Assembly (NCBI GenBank): GCA_937924905.1
Contig: CALDUK010000009.1
Coordinates: forward strand, 1-64,000
DNA from: an uncultured Paracoccaceae bacterium
GTDB lineage: Bacteria; Pseudomonadota; Alphaproteobacteria; Rhodobacterales; Rhodobacteraceae
Reading direction: 5' to 3'
Length of the DNA: 64,000 nt
In this document: one piece after another, positions 35,966-44,045 of the stretch
Layout of the letters: each line of letters opens with the position of its first letter
Numbering within the stretch: position 1 is the first letter of the stretch
Position numbers and translations under genes: made by a program
The notes under the pieces: model-generated
What the model saw: only the letters and a program-made list of their open reading frames with translations
The model's database searches: none
What the model was told of the DNA's origin: nothing

Positions 35966-36736
35966 ATGGACGGCGACACCCAGTTCGGGGAAGTCGAAGA
36001 ACGGTTGGCCGCCGAGGCCTTGATCGTCGATGTCGATGGCTTTGAAGGGCCACTGGATCTGTTGCTGGTGCTGTCGCGCACGCAAAAGGTCGATCTGCTG
36101 AAAATCAGTGTGCTGGCGCTGGCAGAACAATATCTGGAATTCGTCGAACGCGCCAAGACGCTGCGCATCGAACTGGCGGCCGACTATCTGGTGATGGCGG
36201 CCTGGCTGGCCTTTCTGAAGTCGCGGCTGTTGTTGCCACCCGACCCCGAAGACGAAGGCCCATCGGGCGAAGAACTTGCTGCGCATCTGGCGTTTCAGCT
36301 TGAACGATTGTCGGCCATGCGCGATTGCGCCGCCAAGCTGATGGCGCGCGATCAGAAGAACCGGGATTTTTTTGTGCGCGGCATTCCCGAAGATGTCACG
36401 CGGGTGCGCAAGGTGCGTTACACAGCGACGCTTTTGGACCTGATGCAGGGCTATGCGCGGCTGAAGACCCGGGATGATTTCCGCCCCTATGTCATGGACC
36501 GCGACCATGTCATGACGCTGGAACAGGCGCTGGATCGGATGCACGGGCTGATCGGCTATGCGGGTGAATGGACAGATCTGTTGTCCTATCTGCCCGAAGG
36601 CTGGGAAACGGATCCGCAACGCAGGCGGTCGGCCACAGCCTCGCATTTTGCGGCGTCACTGGAACTGGTGAAAAACGGGGCGATCCAGATCCGGCAGACG
36701 GACTTGTTCGCCCCCATTCAGATCAAGGCGCGCTGA
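35966..36736 (+). CDS. scpA: Segregation and condensation protein A
   Basis: ScpA is the kleisin of the SMC-ScpAB condensin that compacts and segregates the chromosome. The 256-residue protein begins with the typical FEGPLDLLLVLSRTQKVDLL motif near residue 21-40 and continues with LADYLVMAAWLAFLKSRLLLP, both hallmark N-terminal helices. The C-terminal winged-helix part includes FAASLELVKNGAIQIRQTDLF. The ATG at 35966 has an AGGGAG ribosome site; the frame extension to 35894 overlaps nagZ and is unlikely. One base separates it from scpB. Confidence 0.95.
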   Translation: MDGDTQFGEVEERLAAEALIVDVDGFEGPLDLLLVLSRTQKVDLLKISVLALAEQYLEFVERAKTLRIELAADYLVMAAWLAFLKSRLLLPPDPEDEGPSGEELAAHLAFQLERLSAMRDCAAKLMARDQKNRDFFVRGIPEDVTRVRKVRYTATLLDLMQGYARLKTRDDFRPYVMDRDHVMTLEQALDRMHGLIGYAGEWTDLLSYLPEGWETDPQRRRSATASHFAASLELVKNGAIQIRQTDLFAPIQIKAR

Positions 36737-36737
36737 C

Positions 36738-37382
36738 GTGGAAGACGTACAGGAAGAAAGCCTGTTCGAAGCGCCCCCGATTGCCGAACAGGAACGTATG
36801 GTCGAAGCGATTTTATTCGCCACATCCGAACCTGTTACCGTCGCCGAACTGAACGCGCGTATGCCGCATGGGGCGGATGCAAAGGAAGCGCTGGAACATT
36901 TGCGCAAACGCTATGACGGGCGGGGCGTATCCGTCGTCAAGGTGGGCGAAGCTTGGGCGATGCGCACGGCCCCCGATCTTGGCTTCCTTATGCAAAAGGA
37001 AACCGTCGAAACCCGTAAGCTGTCGCGCGCGGCTATCGAAACGCTGGCGATTGTTGCCTATCACCAACCGGTGACGCGGGCCGAGATTGAGGAAATTCGC
37101 GGTGTTAGCGTCAGCCGGGGCACGATCGATCAGCTTCTTGAACTGGAATGGATCAAATTCGGCCGTCGAAAGATGACGCCCGGACGTCCCGTGACCTATA
37201 TGGTGACGCAAGAGTTTCTGGATCACTTTGGCCTGGAAAGCGCACGCGATTTGCCGGGGCTGAAAGAACTGCGGTCGGCGGGGCTTTTGGAAAGCAGGCC
37301 ACCACCGGGCGAACCTATGGCCGACGAAGACGACGAAGACGAAAACCAGACCGAGATGTTCGAGGCGAACGAAGAGGACTGA
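36738..37382 (+). CDS. scpB: Segregation and condensation protein B
   Basis: ScpB binds the ScpA linker with two winged helices. The 214-residue protein contains MVEAILFATSEPVTVAEL near residue 21-38 and SRAAIETLAIVAYHQPVTRAEIEEIRG split across about 96-122, the two family signatures, and ends in a strongly acidic tail (EDDEDENQTEMFEANEED). It starts with GTG one base after the scpA stop, so the two are coupled. A 48-codon gene follows after four bases. Confidence 0.95.
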   Translation: MEDVQEESLFEAPPIAEQERMVEAILFATSEPVTVAELNARMPHGADAKEALEHLRKRYDGRGVSVVKVGEAWAMRTAPDLGFLMQKETVETRKLSRAAIETLAIVAYHQPVTRAEIEEIRGVSVSRGTIDQLLELEWIKFGRRKMTPGRPVTYMVTQEFLDHFGLESARDLPGLKELRSAGLLESRPPPGEPMADEDDEDENQTEMFEANEED

Positions 37383-37386
37383 GCAA

Positions 37387-37533
37387 ATGAATGCAGACCG
37401 TTTGATCCGCATGGCAATCAATATGCTGATGCGAAAAGGCATGAAACACCTGTCAAAAGGGCAAAAGCCAAACCCAGGCACAAAACAGGCGCAGCAATCC
37501 TTGCGCTCGATCAACAAAATCCGGCGGATGTGA
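37387..37533 (+). CDS. Small basic protein of 48 residues after scpB
   Basis: The frame begins MNADRLIRMAINMLMRKG, has 14 Lys/Arg and ends SINKIRRM. It starts four bases after scpB in the same direction and codon use looks coding, so it is likely the last gene of the scpAB operon. An amphipathic N-terminal helix followed by a basic tail suggests a membrane-surface or nucleic-acid contact. I do not recognise a family with certainty, although short basic peptides of this type are familiar in Rhodobacteraceae. It is below common gene-caller cut-offs. Confidence 0.6.
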   Translation: MNADRLIRMAINMLMRKGMKHLSKGQKPNPGTKQAQQSLRSINKIRRM

Positions 37534-37571
37534 CCGCGACGGCCTGCGCTGCGGGCGTGGGTCGGCGGTGG

Positions 37572-38657
37572 TTAGGCCGATGGCGATTTAAAGTGTTTTG
37601 ACAGCTTCAATCCCTGGCCCTGGTAGTTCGATTTGATCTCACGCCCATAAAGCGCCTGGGGGTCTTCGGCCATCCGTTCGTACACCAGCCGTCCCACGAC
37701 CTGCCCATGTTCCAGAACGAACGGCGCTTCGTGGCAACGCACTTCCAGCACACCGCGCGATCCTGCGCCGCCTGCTTCGGCCCACCCAAAGCCCGGATCG
37801 AAGAACCCGGCATAATGCACGCGAAACTCGCCAACCATCGCGATATAGGGCGCCATTTCAGCGGCATAGCTGGGCGGGATGGTGATCGCCTCACGGCTGA
37901 CAAGGATATAGAACGCGCCGGGGTCTAGGATGATACGACCTTCGGTGGTGCGCACCTCTTCCCAATAGTCGGCGGGGGTGTAATGGGCCAGCTTGGCCAG
38001 GTCGATCACACTGGTATGCGGTTTGGCGCGATAGCCAACAAGATCGCCCGTTTCAGGTTTTAGATCGACGGAAAAGCCCAGCCCACCTGAAATCACCGCC
38101 GTACCATTCACAATGGGCGTCTCGGCATGAAGCGCGGTCAATTCCTCGTCAGACAGGATCGTATCGCCCTGGCGGAAAATGATCTGGTTCAGCATCTGGC
38201 CCGATTGCGCGACGACGGAAAACGAACGCGGGCATATCTCGACGTAAAGCGGTCCGGCATAGCCGTCCGGCACGCGGTCAAATTCGGTCCCGTTGTCGGT
38301 GATGATGCGGGTCAACAGATCCAGCCGCCCGATCGACGATTTGGCCGAGGCCGCACCGCTTATGCCAGCGGGCAGGGTCAGGCTTTCCTGCAAGGGCACG
38401 ACATAGACGCAGCCTTTTTCCAGAACAGCACCGTCGTTCAAGTCGATGCTGTGCATATGAAAATCGCGCAACCGGCTTTCCACGCTGTGGCCCCTGCCGG
38501 TCAGAAACGAAGCGCGGACGCGGTGCGCGACGTGGCCCAGTCGCAGATCAAGCGACGCGGGTTGAATTTGCAAAGACTGAATAGCGGCCTTGGCCGCAAT
38601 CTGACCGGTGTCGACCAATGCCTTGATTTTCCTGTCGGAAAGTACGCCGTTCGGCAT
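37572..38657 (-). CDS. dcd: Double-length dCTP deaminase (2-deoxycytidine 5-triphosphate deaminase)
   Basis: The enzyme deaminates dCTP to dUTP for thymidylate synthesis. It has 361 residues, about twice the E. coli Dcd length, and reads as two related beta-barrel halves. The N-terminal half holds PASLDLRLG near residue 34 and the SSIGRLDLLTRIITDNGTEFD active-site region (quoted in part: AKSSIGRLDLL). The C-terminal half holds a second trimer-fold segment with GFGWAEAGGAGSRGVLEVRC and ends with NYQGQGLKLSKHF. The start at 38657 (MPNGVLSDRK) is preferred to a six-codon extension. It sits directly downstream of the tRNA-Pro terminator. Confidence 0.93.
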   Translation of the reverse strand: MPNGVLSDRKIKALVDTGQIAAKAAIQSLQIQPASLDLRLGHVAHRVRASFLTGRGHSVESRLRDFHMHSIDLNDGAVLEKGCVYVVPLQESLTLPAGISGAASAKSSIGRLDLLTRIITDNGTEFDRVPDGYAGPLYVEICPRSFSVVAQSGQMLNQIIFRQGDTILSDEELTALHAETPIVNGTAVISGGLGFSVDLKPETGDLVGYRAKPHTSVIDLAKLAHYTPADYWEEVRTTEGRIILDPGAFYILVSREAITIPPSYAAEMAPYIAMVGEFRVHYAGFFDPGFGWAEAGGAGSRGVLEVRCHEAPFVLEHGQVVGRLVYERMAEDPQALYGREIKSNYQGQGLKLSKHFKSPSA

Positions 38658-38670
38658 GGATCGCCCCTTC

Positions 38671-38697
38671 AACAAAACACCCGCCGCAAGCGGCGGG
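38671..38697 (-). terminator. Terminator of tRNA-Pro
   Basis: On the minus strand CCCGCCGC and GCGGCGGG form an 8-bp stem with a two-base loop, followed by TGTTTTGTT, ten bases after the tRNA 3-prime CCA. It lies between the tRNA and dcd. Confidence 0.8.
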
Positions 38698-38706
38698 CGG
38701 ATTGAA

Positions 38707-38784
38707 TGGTCGGGCTAGCAGGATTCGAACCTGCGACCTTCCGTCCCCCAGACGGACGCGCTAACCAGGCTGCGCCATAGCCCG
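38707..38784 (-). tRNA. tRNA-Pro (GGG)
   Basis: The reverse complement is a 78-base tRNA. The acceptor stem CGGGCTA pairs with TAGCCCG, then A and an encoded CCA. The anticodon stem TCCGT/ACGGA encloses CTGGGGG with anticodon GGG, reading CCC. The T-arm GGTTCGAATCC is standard. Confidence 0.97.
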
Positions 38785-38850
38785 ACGGACTGCCTTCTGG
38801 CGCAAAAAGAAGGGCAGGGCAAGGGCTTATCGGGCAAGGCATGTCTGGCG

Positions 38851-39522
38851 TCAGGAAGCTTTGTCCAGAATGGCGCGCAGACGGGTGGCCGCCTCTTCCA
38901 GCGTCGTGCGATGCGCATCAAGATCAGACCGCGACGCCATCCGAAGCCGCGCGGCAACACCGGCAGTTTTCGCGTGCGCGCTGTCGTCATCCATGGGGTC
39001 GGTGTCCGGAACATCGGCCGGGGCAACGATGGCTGCGGGCGCGGGGTGTGGTTCCGCTGGTGAGGCAGGCGGTGTTTGCGCACGTCGAAACACCGGGGCC
39101 GCGTCTGTTTCGCCCCCGCCATCTGACGTATCGTCGACCGGGTCGGGGGCCGCAGCATGGGTGGCGCGGGCCGATGGGGCCGGGCGCGCCGCTTCTTCCA
39201 AGGTAGTTTCGCTTACGGGCGCGTCCGTCTGATCATTGCCATCGAACAAATCTGGCGAAAACCCCGAGACATGCTTGATGCCTTCCTCGCGGAACAGCTT
39301 TTGCACCCCGCGAATGGTCATACCCTGATCGTGTAACAGCACCTTCACACCACCGATGACGCGCATGTCGGACGGGCGGTAATACCGCCGGCCGCCTGCA
39401 CGTTTCACGGGCTTGATCTGGCTGAATCTCGATTCCCAAAAGCGCAGAACATGCGTGGGCACGTCCAGCCAATCGGCAACTTCGGATATCGTTCGGAATG
39501 CGTCCTTGGATTTCTCGGCCAA
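38851..39522 (-). CDS. MerR-family transcriptional regulator
   Basis: A 223-residue protein with an N-terminal MerR winged helix (about 10-80): [22 protein letters not shown], the wing [20 protein letters not shown] and a helix [13 protein letters not shown]. The C-terminal part is low-complexity, Pro/Ala/Asp-rich, and has no metal-binding Cys, so the effector is not a thiol-bound metal of the MerR type. It lies five bases after ihfA and closes the yceD-rpmF-plsX-fabH-ihfA run. This linkage is conserved in Rhodobacterales as far as I recall; the target genes are unknown. Confidence 0.92.
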   Translation of the reverse strand: MAEKSKDAFRTISEVADWLDVPTHVLRFWESRFSQIKPVKRAGGRRYYRPSDMRVIGGVKVLLHDQGMTIRGVQKLFREEGIKHVSGFSPDLFDGNDQTDAPVSETTLEEAARPAPSARATHAAAPDPVDDTSDGGGETDAAPVFRRAQTPPASPAEPHPAPAAIVAPADVPDTDPMDDDSAHAKTAGVAARLRMASRSDLDAHRTTLEEAATRLRAILDKAS

Positions 39523-39526
39523 GGCG

Positions 39527-39829
39527 TCAGCCCTTATTGCCGGCCGCCACGCGTTCCTTCATCAGGTGGGAGGGTCGAAACGTCAGGACCCGGCGGGGAT
39601 GAATAGGAACCTCTTCCCCGGTTTTAGGATTGCGGCCCACCCGAGCGGCCTTGTCGCGGATTGAAAACGTGCCAAAGGACGAAATCTTGACCTGATCCCC
39701 TTTGACCAGTGCGTCCGACATATGTTGGATGATGTTCTCGACCAATTGGGCCGACTCGTTGCGGCTCAGGCCGACCTCGCGGAAAACAGAATCGCTTAAA
39801 TCCATACGTGTCAGTGTTTTTTCACTCAT
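39527..39829 (-). CDS. ihfA: Integration host factor subunit alpha
   Basis: IHF alpha pairs with IHF beta and bends DNA sharply at specific sites. The 100 residues match the HU/IHF fold: [21 protein letters not shown], then [28 protein letters not shown] with the Pro-containing DNA-intercalating arm RNPKTGE, ending [16 protein letters not shown]. The start at 39829 ([12 protein letters not shown]) is chosen over a 29-codon extension. A promoter-like TTGACT lies 54 bases upstream. It reads into the merR gene. Confidence 0.96.
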   Translation of the reverse strand: MSEKTLTRMDLSDSVFREVGLSRNESAQLVENIIQHMSDALVKGDQVKISSFGTFSIRDKAARVGRNPKTGEEVPIHPRRVLTFRPSHLMKERVAAGNKG

Positions 39830-39859
39830 TCCGTTTCCCGTCCCTATGAATTTTTTTTC

Positions 39860-39888
39860 AGCATGATGGCGAAGAATTTCCGAGTCAA
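39860..39888 (-). promoter_or_regulatory. Possible sigma-70 promoter for ihfA
   Basis: On the minus strand TTGACT (39883-39888) is followed after 17 bases by CATGCT (39860-39865), which is a weak -10. The flanking stretch is AT-rich. It would let ihfA-merR be transcribed apart from fabH. Confidence 0.35.
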
Positions 39889-39983
39889 TATCAACGACTT
39901 GGGAAATGCGCTTCATTTGACGGTTAAATATATGATTTACTGCATGAATAGCAGAAATTCGCCGGTTTTGTCCAAGCGCAGTC

Positions 39984-40955
39984 TCACCAGCGCAGGACCA
40001 CAGACCCCCAGGCCAGACCGCCCCCGATGGCTTCGGTGACGATCAGATCACCTTTCTTAAGCTGCCCACGCGAAGCGCCGGTGGACAGGGCCAGCGGAAT
40101 AGAGGCGGCCGAGGTGTTTCCGTGATCCTGAACCGTGACCACGACCCGGTCCATGCCGACGCCCATTTTCTGAGCGGTCGATTTAATGATGCGCAGATTG
40201 GCCTGATGCGGGACAATCCAGTCAACATCATCCCCGCCCAAGCCCAGCTTGCGCAGCGATGTGTGGGCGGTATCCGCCAGCTTTTCAACCGCGTGACGGA
40301 AGACTTCCTTGCCTTGCATCCGCAAATGTCCGGTTGTCTTGGTGGAAACACCGCCATCGACATACAGGATATCCCGGTGGCTGCCGTCGGAATTCAGGTC
40401 GGTGGCCAGAATGCCGCGATCTGCCGTCGACCCGGCACCGTCCTGGGCTTCCAGCACCAAAGCACCTGCGCCGTCGCCGAACAACACGCAGGTTCCACGG
40501 TCTTCGAAGTCAATGATTCGGCTGAACGTCTCGGCCCCGATCACAATAGCCCGGTTCGCCTGACCTGAAACCAGCAACGCATTCGCTTGCGCCAGGGCAA
40601 AGACAAAGCCTGCGCAGACCGCTTGAATGTCAAAGGCAAAGCCGCCCGTCATGCCAATCCGGTGCTGCACCATGGTGGCGGCAGATGGAAAGGTCAGGTC
40701 GGCTGTCGATGTGGCGACGATCAACGCGTCCACGTCCTTGGCATCGATCCCAGCATTCGCAAGGGCTGCGGTGGCCGCATGTGCGGCCAGGTCCGATGTC
40801 GTTTCGTCATCGGCGGCGAAATGCCTGCGCTCGATCCCGGTGCGCGACGTGATCCAGTCGCTGGATGTGTCGAGGTTTTCCTCGAACCACGCATTGGGAA
40901 CAACGCGTTCCGGAAGATAGTGTCCGACCCCAAGGACAACAGCACGTTTCGTCAT
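39984..40955 (-). CDS. fabH: Beta-ketoacyl-ACP synthase III
   Basis: FabH starts type II fatty-acid synthesis by condensing acetyl-CoA with malonyl-ACP. The 323 residues carry the catalytic Cys in QAVCAGF near 113, the His in HQANLRI near 246 and the Asn in HGNTSAAS near 276. The N-terminus [19 protein letters not shown] is typical. It overlaps the upstream plsX gene by four bases and belongs to the conserved plsX-fabH pair. A 154-base gap separates it from ihfA. Confidence 0.97.
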   Translation of the reverse strand: MTKRAVVLGVGHYLPERVVPNAWFEENLDTSSDWITSRTGIERRHFAADDETTSDLAAHAATAALANAGIDAKDVDALIVATSTADLTFPSAATMVQHRIGMTGGFAFDIQAVCAGFVFALAQANALLVSGQANRAIVIGAETFSRIIDFEDRGTCVLFGDGAGALVLEAQDGAGSTADRGILATDLNSDGSHRDILYVDGGVSTKTTGHLRMQGKEVFRHAVEKLADTAHTSLRKLGLGGDDVDWIVPHQANLRIIKSTAQKMGVGMDRVVVTVQDHGNTSAASIPLALSTGASRGQLKKGDLIVTEAIGGGLAWGSVVLRW

Positions 40956-42061
40956 TTTGAATGCTCGCTCGCGGCCTTCGCGGCCTGTTCGTTCGGGCCA
41001 TCCTGCGGGCTGAGGTCCAAAGATGCAACCCGCGCTGCAAGTCTGTCATTGAAACGGCTCTCGGCCAGTCGAAAGGCCAGCTTGATGGCCGATGTGACGC
41101 CGGTTGCATCCGCCGAGCCATGGCTTTTTACAACGGTCCCGTTCAGCCCAAGGAAAACACCGCCATTGACGCGGCGCGGGTCAATGCGTTTCGACAGCCG
41201 TTTCAACGACGTCAGAGCAAGAAGAGCAGCGATGCGCGACAACGGCGTGGCGCGGAACGCCTCGCGCAGCAACTCGCGGATCAGGCTGGCCGTGCCTTCA
41301 CCGGTTTTCAGGGCCACGTTTCCGGTGAACCCATCCGTGACGATCACATCCACCCGGTCAGACGGAATGTCCCCACCTTCGACAAAGCCAAGAAATTCAA
41401 ATTCGGCGGACGGCGCCGCGCGCGCGATCATGTCATGGGCTTCGCGGATTTCGGGCCGGCCTTTGTTTTCTTCGGTCCCGACATTCAAAAGCCCGATGCG
41501 CGGACGTTCCAGCCCAAGACCGTTACGGGCGTACGACCCGCCCATCAGCGCATATTGCACAAGATCTTTGGCATCCGCGCGCACATCCGCGCCCACATCC
41601 AGCATCACATTGAACCCGCCCGGGTTCTGGGAGGGCCAGAGAATGGCAATCGCCGGCCGGTCAACGCCAGGCAATTTCCGAAGCGCCAGCATCGACACAG
41701 CCATCAAGGCGCCGGTATTTCCACAAGACACCACGGCGCTGGCTTCACCGTTTTTCACGGCATCGACGGCAGCCCACATGGTTGTGTCTTTGCCATGGCG
41801 CATGACCTGGGCTGGTTTGTCTTCCATTTTGACAAATTCGCGCACATCCCGGATCTCGCAACGGTCGGTCAGATTGCGCTTTGCGACCAGCGGGGCCAGA
41901 TCATCTTCCGGCCCGAATATCAGAAAGCCGATGTTGGGATTTTTGGCAGCAGACGTAGAAATACCGGCGACAATAGCCGCCGGTCCCAGATCTCCGCCCA
42001 TGGCGTCGATCGAAATGACTATGCGCGATTGCGCGGCGTCCGTATCGCCTGTGTCCGTCAT
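40952..42061 (-). CDS. plsX: Phosphate acyltransferase PlsX
   Basis: PlsX makes acyl-phosphate from acyl-ACP for PlsY, the first step of phosphatidic acid synthesis. The 369 residues contain ISIDAMGGDLGP at the N-terminus, AVVSCGNTGALMA near 110, the LLNVGTEENKG motif near 190, VIVTDGFTGNVALKT near 236, and NGGVFLGLNGTVVKSHG near 306. It overlaps fabH by four bases and lies 26 bases after rpmF, forming the conserved lipid-ribosome operon. It is a peripheral membrane enzyme, and no membrane span is seen. Confidence 0.97.
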   Translation of the reverse strand: MTDTGDTDAAQSRIVISIDAMGGDLGPAAIVAGISTSAAKNPNIGFLIFGPEDDLAPLVAKRNLTDRCEIRDVREFVKMEDKPAQVMRHGKDTTMWAAVDAVKNGEASAVVSCGNTGALMAVSMLALRKLPGVDRPAIAILWPSQNPGGFNVMLDVGADVRADAKDLVQYALMGGSYARNGLGLERPRIGLLNVGTEENKGRPEIREAHDMIARAAPSAEFEFLGFVEGGDIPSDRVDVIVTDGFTGNVALKTGEGTASLIRELLREAFRATPLSRIAALLALTSLKRLSKRIDPRRVNGGVFLGLNGTVVKSHGSADATGVTSAIKLAFRLAESRFNDRLAARVASLDLSPQDGPNEQAAKAASEHSK

Positions 42062-42087
42062 CGCCTTTCAGGGCGCCGACGGGGCAC

Positions 42088-42294
42088 TTAGGCCGCGTCT
42101 TCGTCCAGGTCGATCTCGTCGGCCTGAGCGACCACTTCGCGGTCCGCGTAGTGCCCACATGCACTGCAAACGTGGTGCGGGCGCTTAAGCTCGCCGCAGT
42201 TTGGGCATTCGCCCGGATTGCCAGGTGTCAGGCTGTCATGGGCGCGGCGGTTGTTCCGGCGTGACGGCGAGACTTTATTCTGAGGGACAGCCAT
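42088..42294 (-). CDS. rpmF: 50S ribosomal protein L32
   Basis: The 68-residue protein begins [13 protein letters not shown] as in L32 and carries a zinc ribbon with Cys30, Cys33, Cys43 and Cys46 (CPNC...CSAC). The C-terminus is acidic (EIDLDEDAA). It lies between yceD and plsX on the minus strand. The 178 bases between it and yceD hold no supported gene and may contain its promoter. Confidence 0.97.
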   Translation of the reverse strand: MAVPQNKVSPSRRNNRRAHDSLTPGNPGECPNCGELKRPHHVCSACGHYADREVVAQADEIDLDEDAA

Positions 42295-42472
42295 GTCCTA
42301 ATCCTTCAGTTCTTTTGCGTTGGTTAGCGGCGTCTTACGCGTTGGATGCGCCCCTGTCCAACCGAATGTTCAGGTGAGGGGCGGAAAATACTGCGATTCC
42401 CCTGAAAGGCAAGCGGGCATTGCGCTGCGCGTTGCTTTTTCGCAGCCCGCCCAAGCGCAGCGTTCAAAATGA

Positions 42473-43009
42473 TCAATCGCTGCCGTCGCCGCCAAGCTTG
42501 GCTTTCAGGTCTTTCAACCCGGCAAACGGGCGGGCGTCTTCGTCGGTCATCGGGCGCACGCCGGGCTCGGTCACGGTGATATCGACGGGGTCAACCGCAT
42601 CGCTGCGCGGCCAGGGCGGCAGCGCCAGCGCCAGCGCTTCGGCCATGATGTCGCTCAAGTTCAATTCGGCTGGCAACGGTTCAGCCGTGTCGTCTTCCGG
42701 CATTTCAACTTCGTCCGAAGTGGGTATCACCATATCCGCCACAAACCGACGGGTCACCGGCTCATCGATGCGCGTGGTCACCGGCGCGCCTGTTACAATA
42801 CAATCCTGCCGAACCGTTGCCCCAAGCGTTGCTTCAAGTATCAAATCGCGCGCGCCATCCGGGCGGATTTCACCTGTAAAACGCAGTTTGCTGATGGCCG
42901 GAACAGACAGCGCTTTGGCAAGCGCCAGCCGCGCGTCCGCGTCCGGGTGCAGGTCGAACGCCTGCGACGTTTGCAAGCGCGACGTGTTGATGACATGCGT
43001 TTCGGTCAC
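42473..43009 (-). CDS. yceD: DUF177 (YceD) family protein
   Basis: A 178-residue member of the DUF177 family, which is linked across bacteria to rpmF and, in other organisms, to 23S rRNA accumulation. The conserved core is VRQDCIVTGAPVTTRIDEPVTRRF near residue 74-97, quoted here as the CIVTGAPV motif, followed by an acidic segment (EVEMPEDDTAEPLPAE) and the LSDIMAEALALALPPWPR motif. The start is GTG with an AAGGA ribosome site eight bases away. It is divergent from bamE, with 73 bases between starts. Confidence 0.92.
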   Translation of the reverse strand: MTETHVINTSRLQTSQAFDLHPDADARLALAKALSVPAISKLRFTGEIRPDGARDLILEATLGATVRQDCIVTGAPVTTRIDEPVTRRFVADMVIPTSDEVEMPEDDTAEPLPAELNLSDIMAEALALALPPWPRSDAVDPVDITVTEPGVRPMTDEDARPFAGLKDLKAKLGGDGSD

Positions 43010-43082
43010 CGAGCTTGTCCTTGAACCAGGGTCGGTCTCTGGCTATGCCGGGGAAACCGGCAACGCGCAAGGGGGTCTGAGT

Positions 43083-43541
43083 ATGAGACTGGGATTGGTT
43101 CGGATTGTGGCATTGGTTTTCGCAACTGTCGTATTGGCAGGCTGTGCGCAAACCCTGAAAGACAGCCACGGCTATGTCCCGGACCAAGCGCTTCTGGACG
43201 AGGTCAAGATTGGCATCGACACGCAGGAAACGGTGTCACGGCTTTTGGGCCGCCCAGGCACCGAAGGCATTATCGATGACCGTGGCTGGTACTATGTAAA
43301 GTCAGATTACGAGCGCATTCTTTGGCGCGCACCTGTGGAAGTTGACCGTCAGGTGGTCGCCGTCAGCTTTTCAAACACCGGCACGGTTGAGAATATCGAA
43401 CGGTTTGGCCTTGAAAACGGTCAGGTCGTCGTGCTGACGCGGCGCGTAAGCACGTCAAATACGCGTGGCATTGGCTTTTTGCGCCAGCTCTTCTCCAACC
43501 TTGGTAATCTGGACGCGGGCAATTTCCTGGACGAAGGCTAA
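43083..43541 (+). CDS. bamE: Outer membrane assembly lipoprotein BamE (SmpA/OmlA)
   Basis: A 152-residue lipoprotein with a signal peptide ending in the lipobox LAGC (Cys21). The SmpA/OmlA domain begins with GYVPDQALLDEVKIGIDTQETVSRLLGRPG and contains the WYYVKS strand. It belongs to the BAM complex that inserts beta-barrels into the outer membrane. The ATG at 43083 is chosen because it starts the signal peptide; the longer frame from 42420 only shadows yceD. It ends three bases before the convergent msrB stop. Confidence 0.93.
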   Translation: MRLGLVRIVALVFATVVLAGCAQTLKDSHGYVPDQALLDEVKIGIDTQETVSRLLGRPGTEGIIDDRGWYYVKSDYERILWRAPVEVDRQVVAVSFSNTGTVENIERFGLENGQVVVLTRRVSTSNTRGIGFLRQLFSNLGNLDAGNFLDEG

Positions 43542-43544
43542 GCG

Positions 43545-43949
43545 CTAAGCCTCAGCGTCGGTGTCGCCCTGAAAATCCAGCGCGACACCGTTGATGCAAT
43601 AGCGCAGTCCCGTCGGTTGAGGCCCGTCAGGAAAGACATGGCCCAGATGTCCGTCACATCGGCTGCAATGCACTTCGGTGCGCTTCATGAAAAAGCTGCG
43701 ATCTTCGGTTTCGCCGACCATCTCGTCGTCCATCGGTTGATAAAACGACGGCCAGCCTGTGCCGCTGTCAAACTTGTGCGCTTGATCAAACAAGACCGCG
43801 CCGCAGCCTTTGCAGGCGAAAACGCCCGGTTCTTTCGGGAAATCATCATGCGTAAAAGCGCGTTCGGTCCCATGCTTGCGCAGAACTTTGAAAGCAAGAT
43901 CATCCAACTGGGCACGCCATTCGGCGTCGGTTTTGACAACTTTATCCAC
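43545..43949 (-). CDS. msrB: Peptide-methionine (R)-S-oxide reductase
   Basis: MsrB reduces the R epimer of methionine sulfoxide in proteins. The 134 residues carry two zinc CxxC motifs (ACKGCG and HCSRCDGHLGHVF) and the catalytic Cys in LRYCINGVAL near the end, with the substrate pocket motif GTGWPSFYQP. The start is a GTG at 43949 with AAGGGG eight bases upstream, matching the family N-terminus (DKVVKTDAEWRAQL); an ATG far upstream at 44285 overlaps the divergent acyltransferase and is rejected. It converges on bamE. Confidence 0.95.
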   Translation of the reverse strand: MDKVVKTDAEWRAQLDDLAFKVLRKHGTERAFTHDDFPKEPGVFACKGCGAVLFDQAHKFDSGTGWPSFYQPMDDEMVGETEDRSFFMKRTEVHCSRCDGHLGHVFPDGPQPTGLRYCINGVALDFQGDTDAEA

Positions 43950-43985
43950 GCTCAATCCCCTTTGTCGTCGCGTCGTCACAGCTTT

Positions 43986-44001
43986 TGTGACAGAATTCAC
44001 A
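43986..44001. promoter_or_regulatory. CRP-type palindrome TGTGA-N6-TCACA
   Basis: TGTGA-CAGAAT-TCACA is a perfect match to the CRP half-site consensus, located in the 96 bases between the divergent msrB and OlsB-like starts. A TATATA element lies five bases to its right (44006-44011). In random sequence of this length about 0.06 such sites are expected. The cognate alphaproteobacterial regulator is not known. Confidence 0.55.
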
Positions 44002-44045
44002 TTACTATATAGACACGAGGCAAAGCCTGACAAAGGGCCGGGCGC

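Noticed and set aside
40587-42188. A 533-codon plus-strand frame over fabH and plsX
   Set aside because: It is antisense to two clear lipid genes, has no recognisable domain and is rich in Ser/Arg/Pro as expected for a shadow frame.
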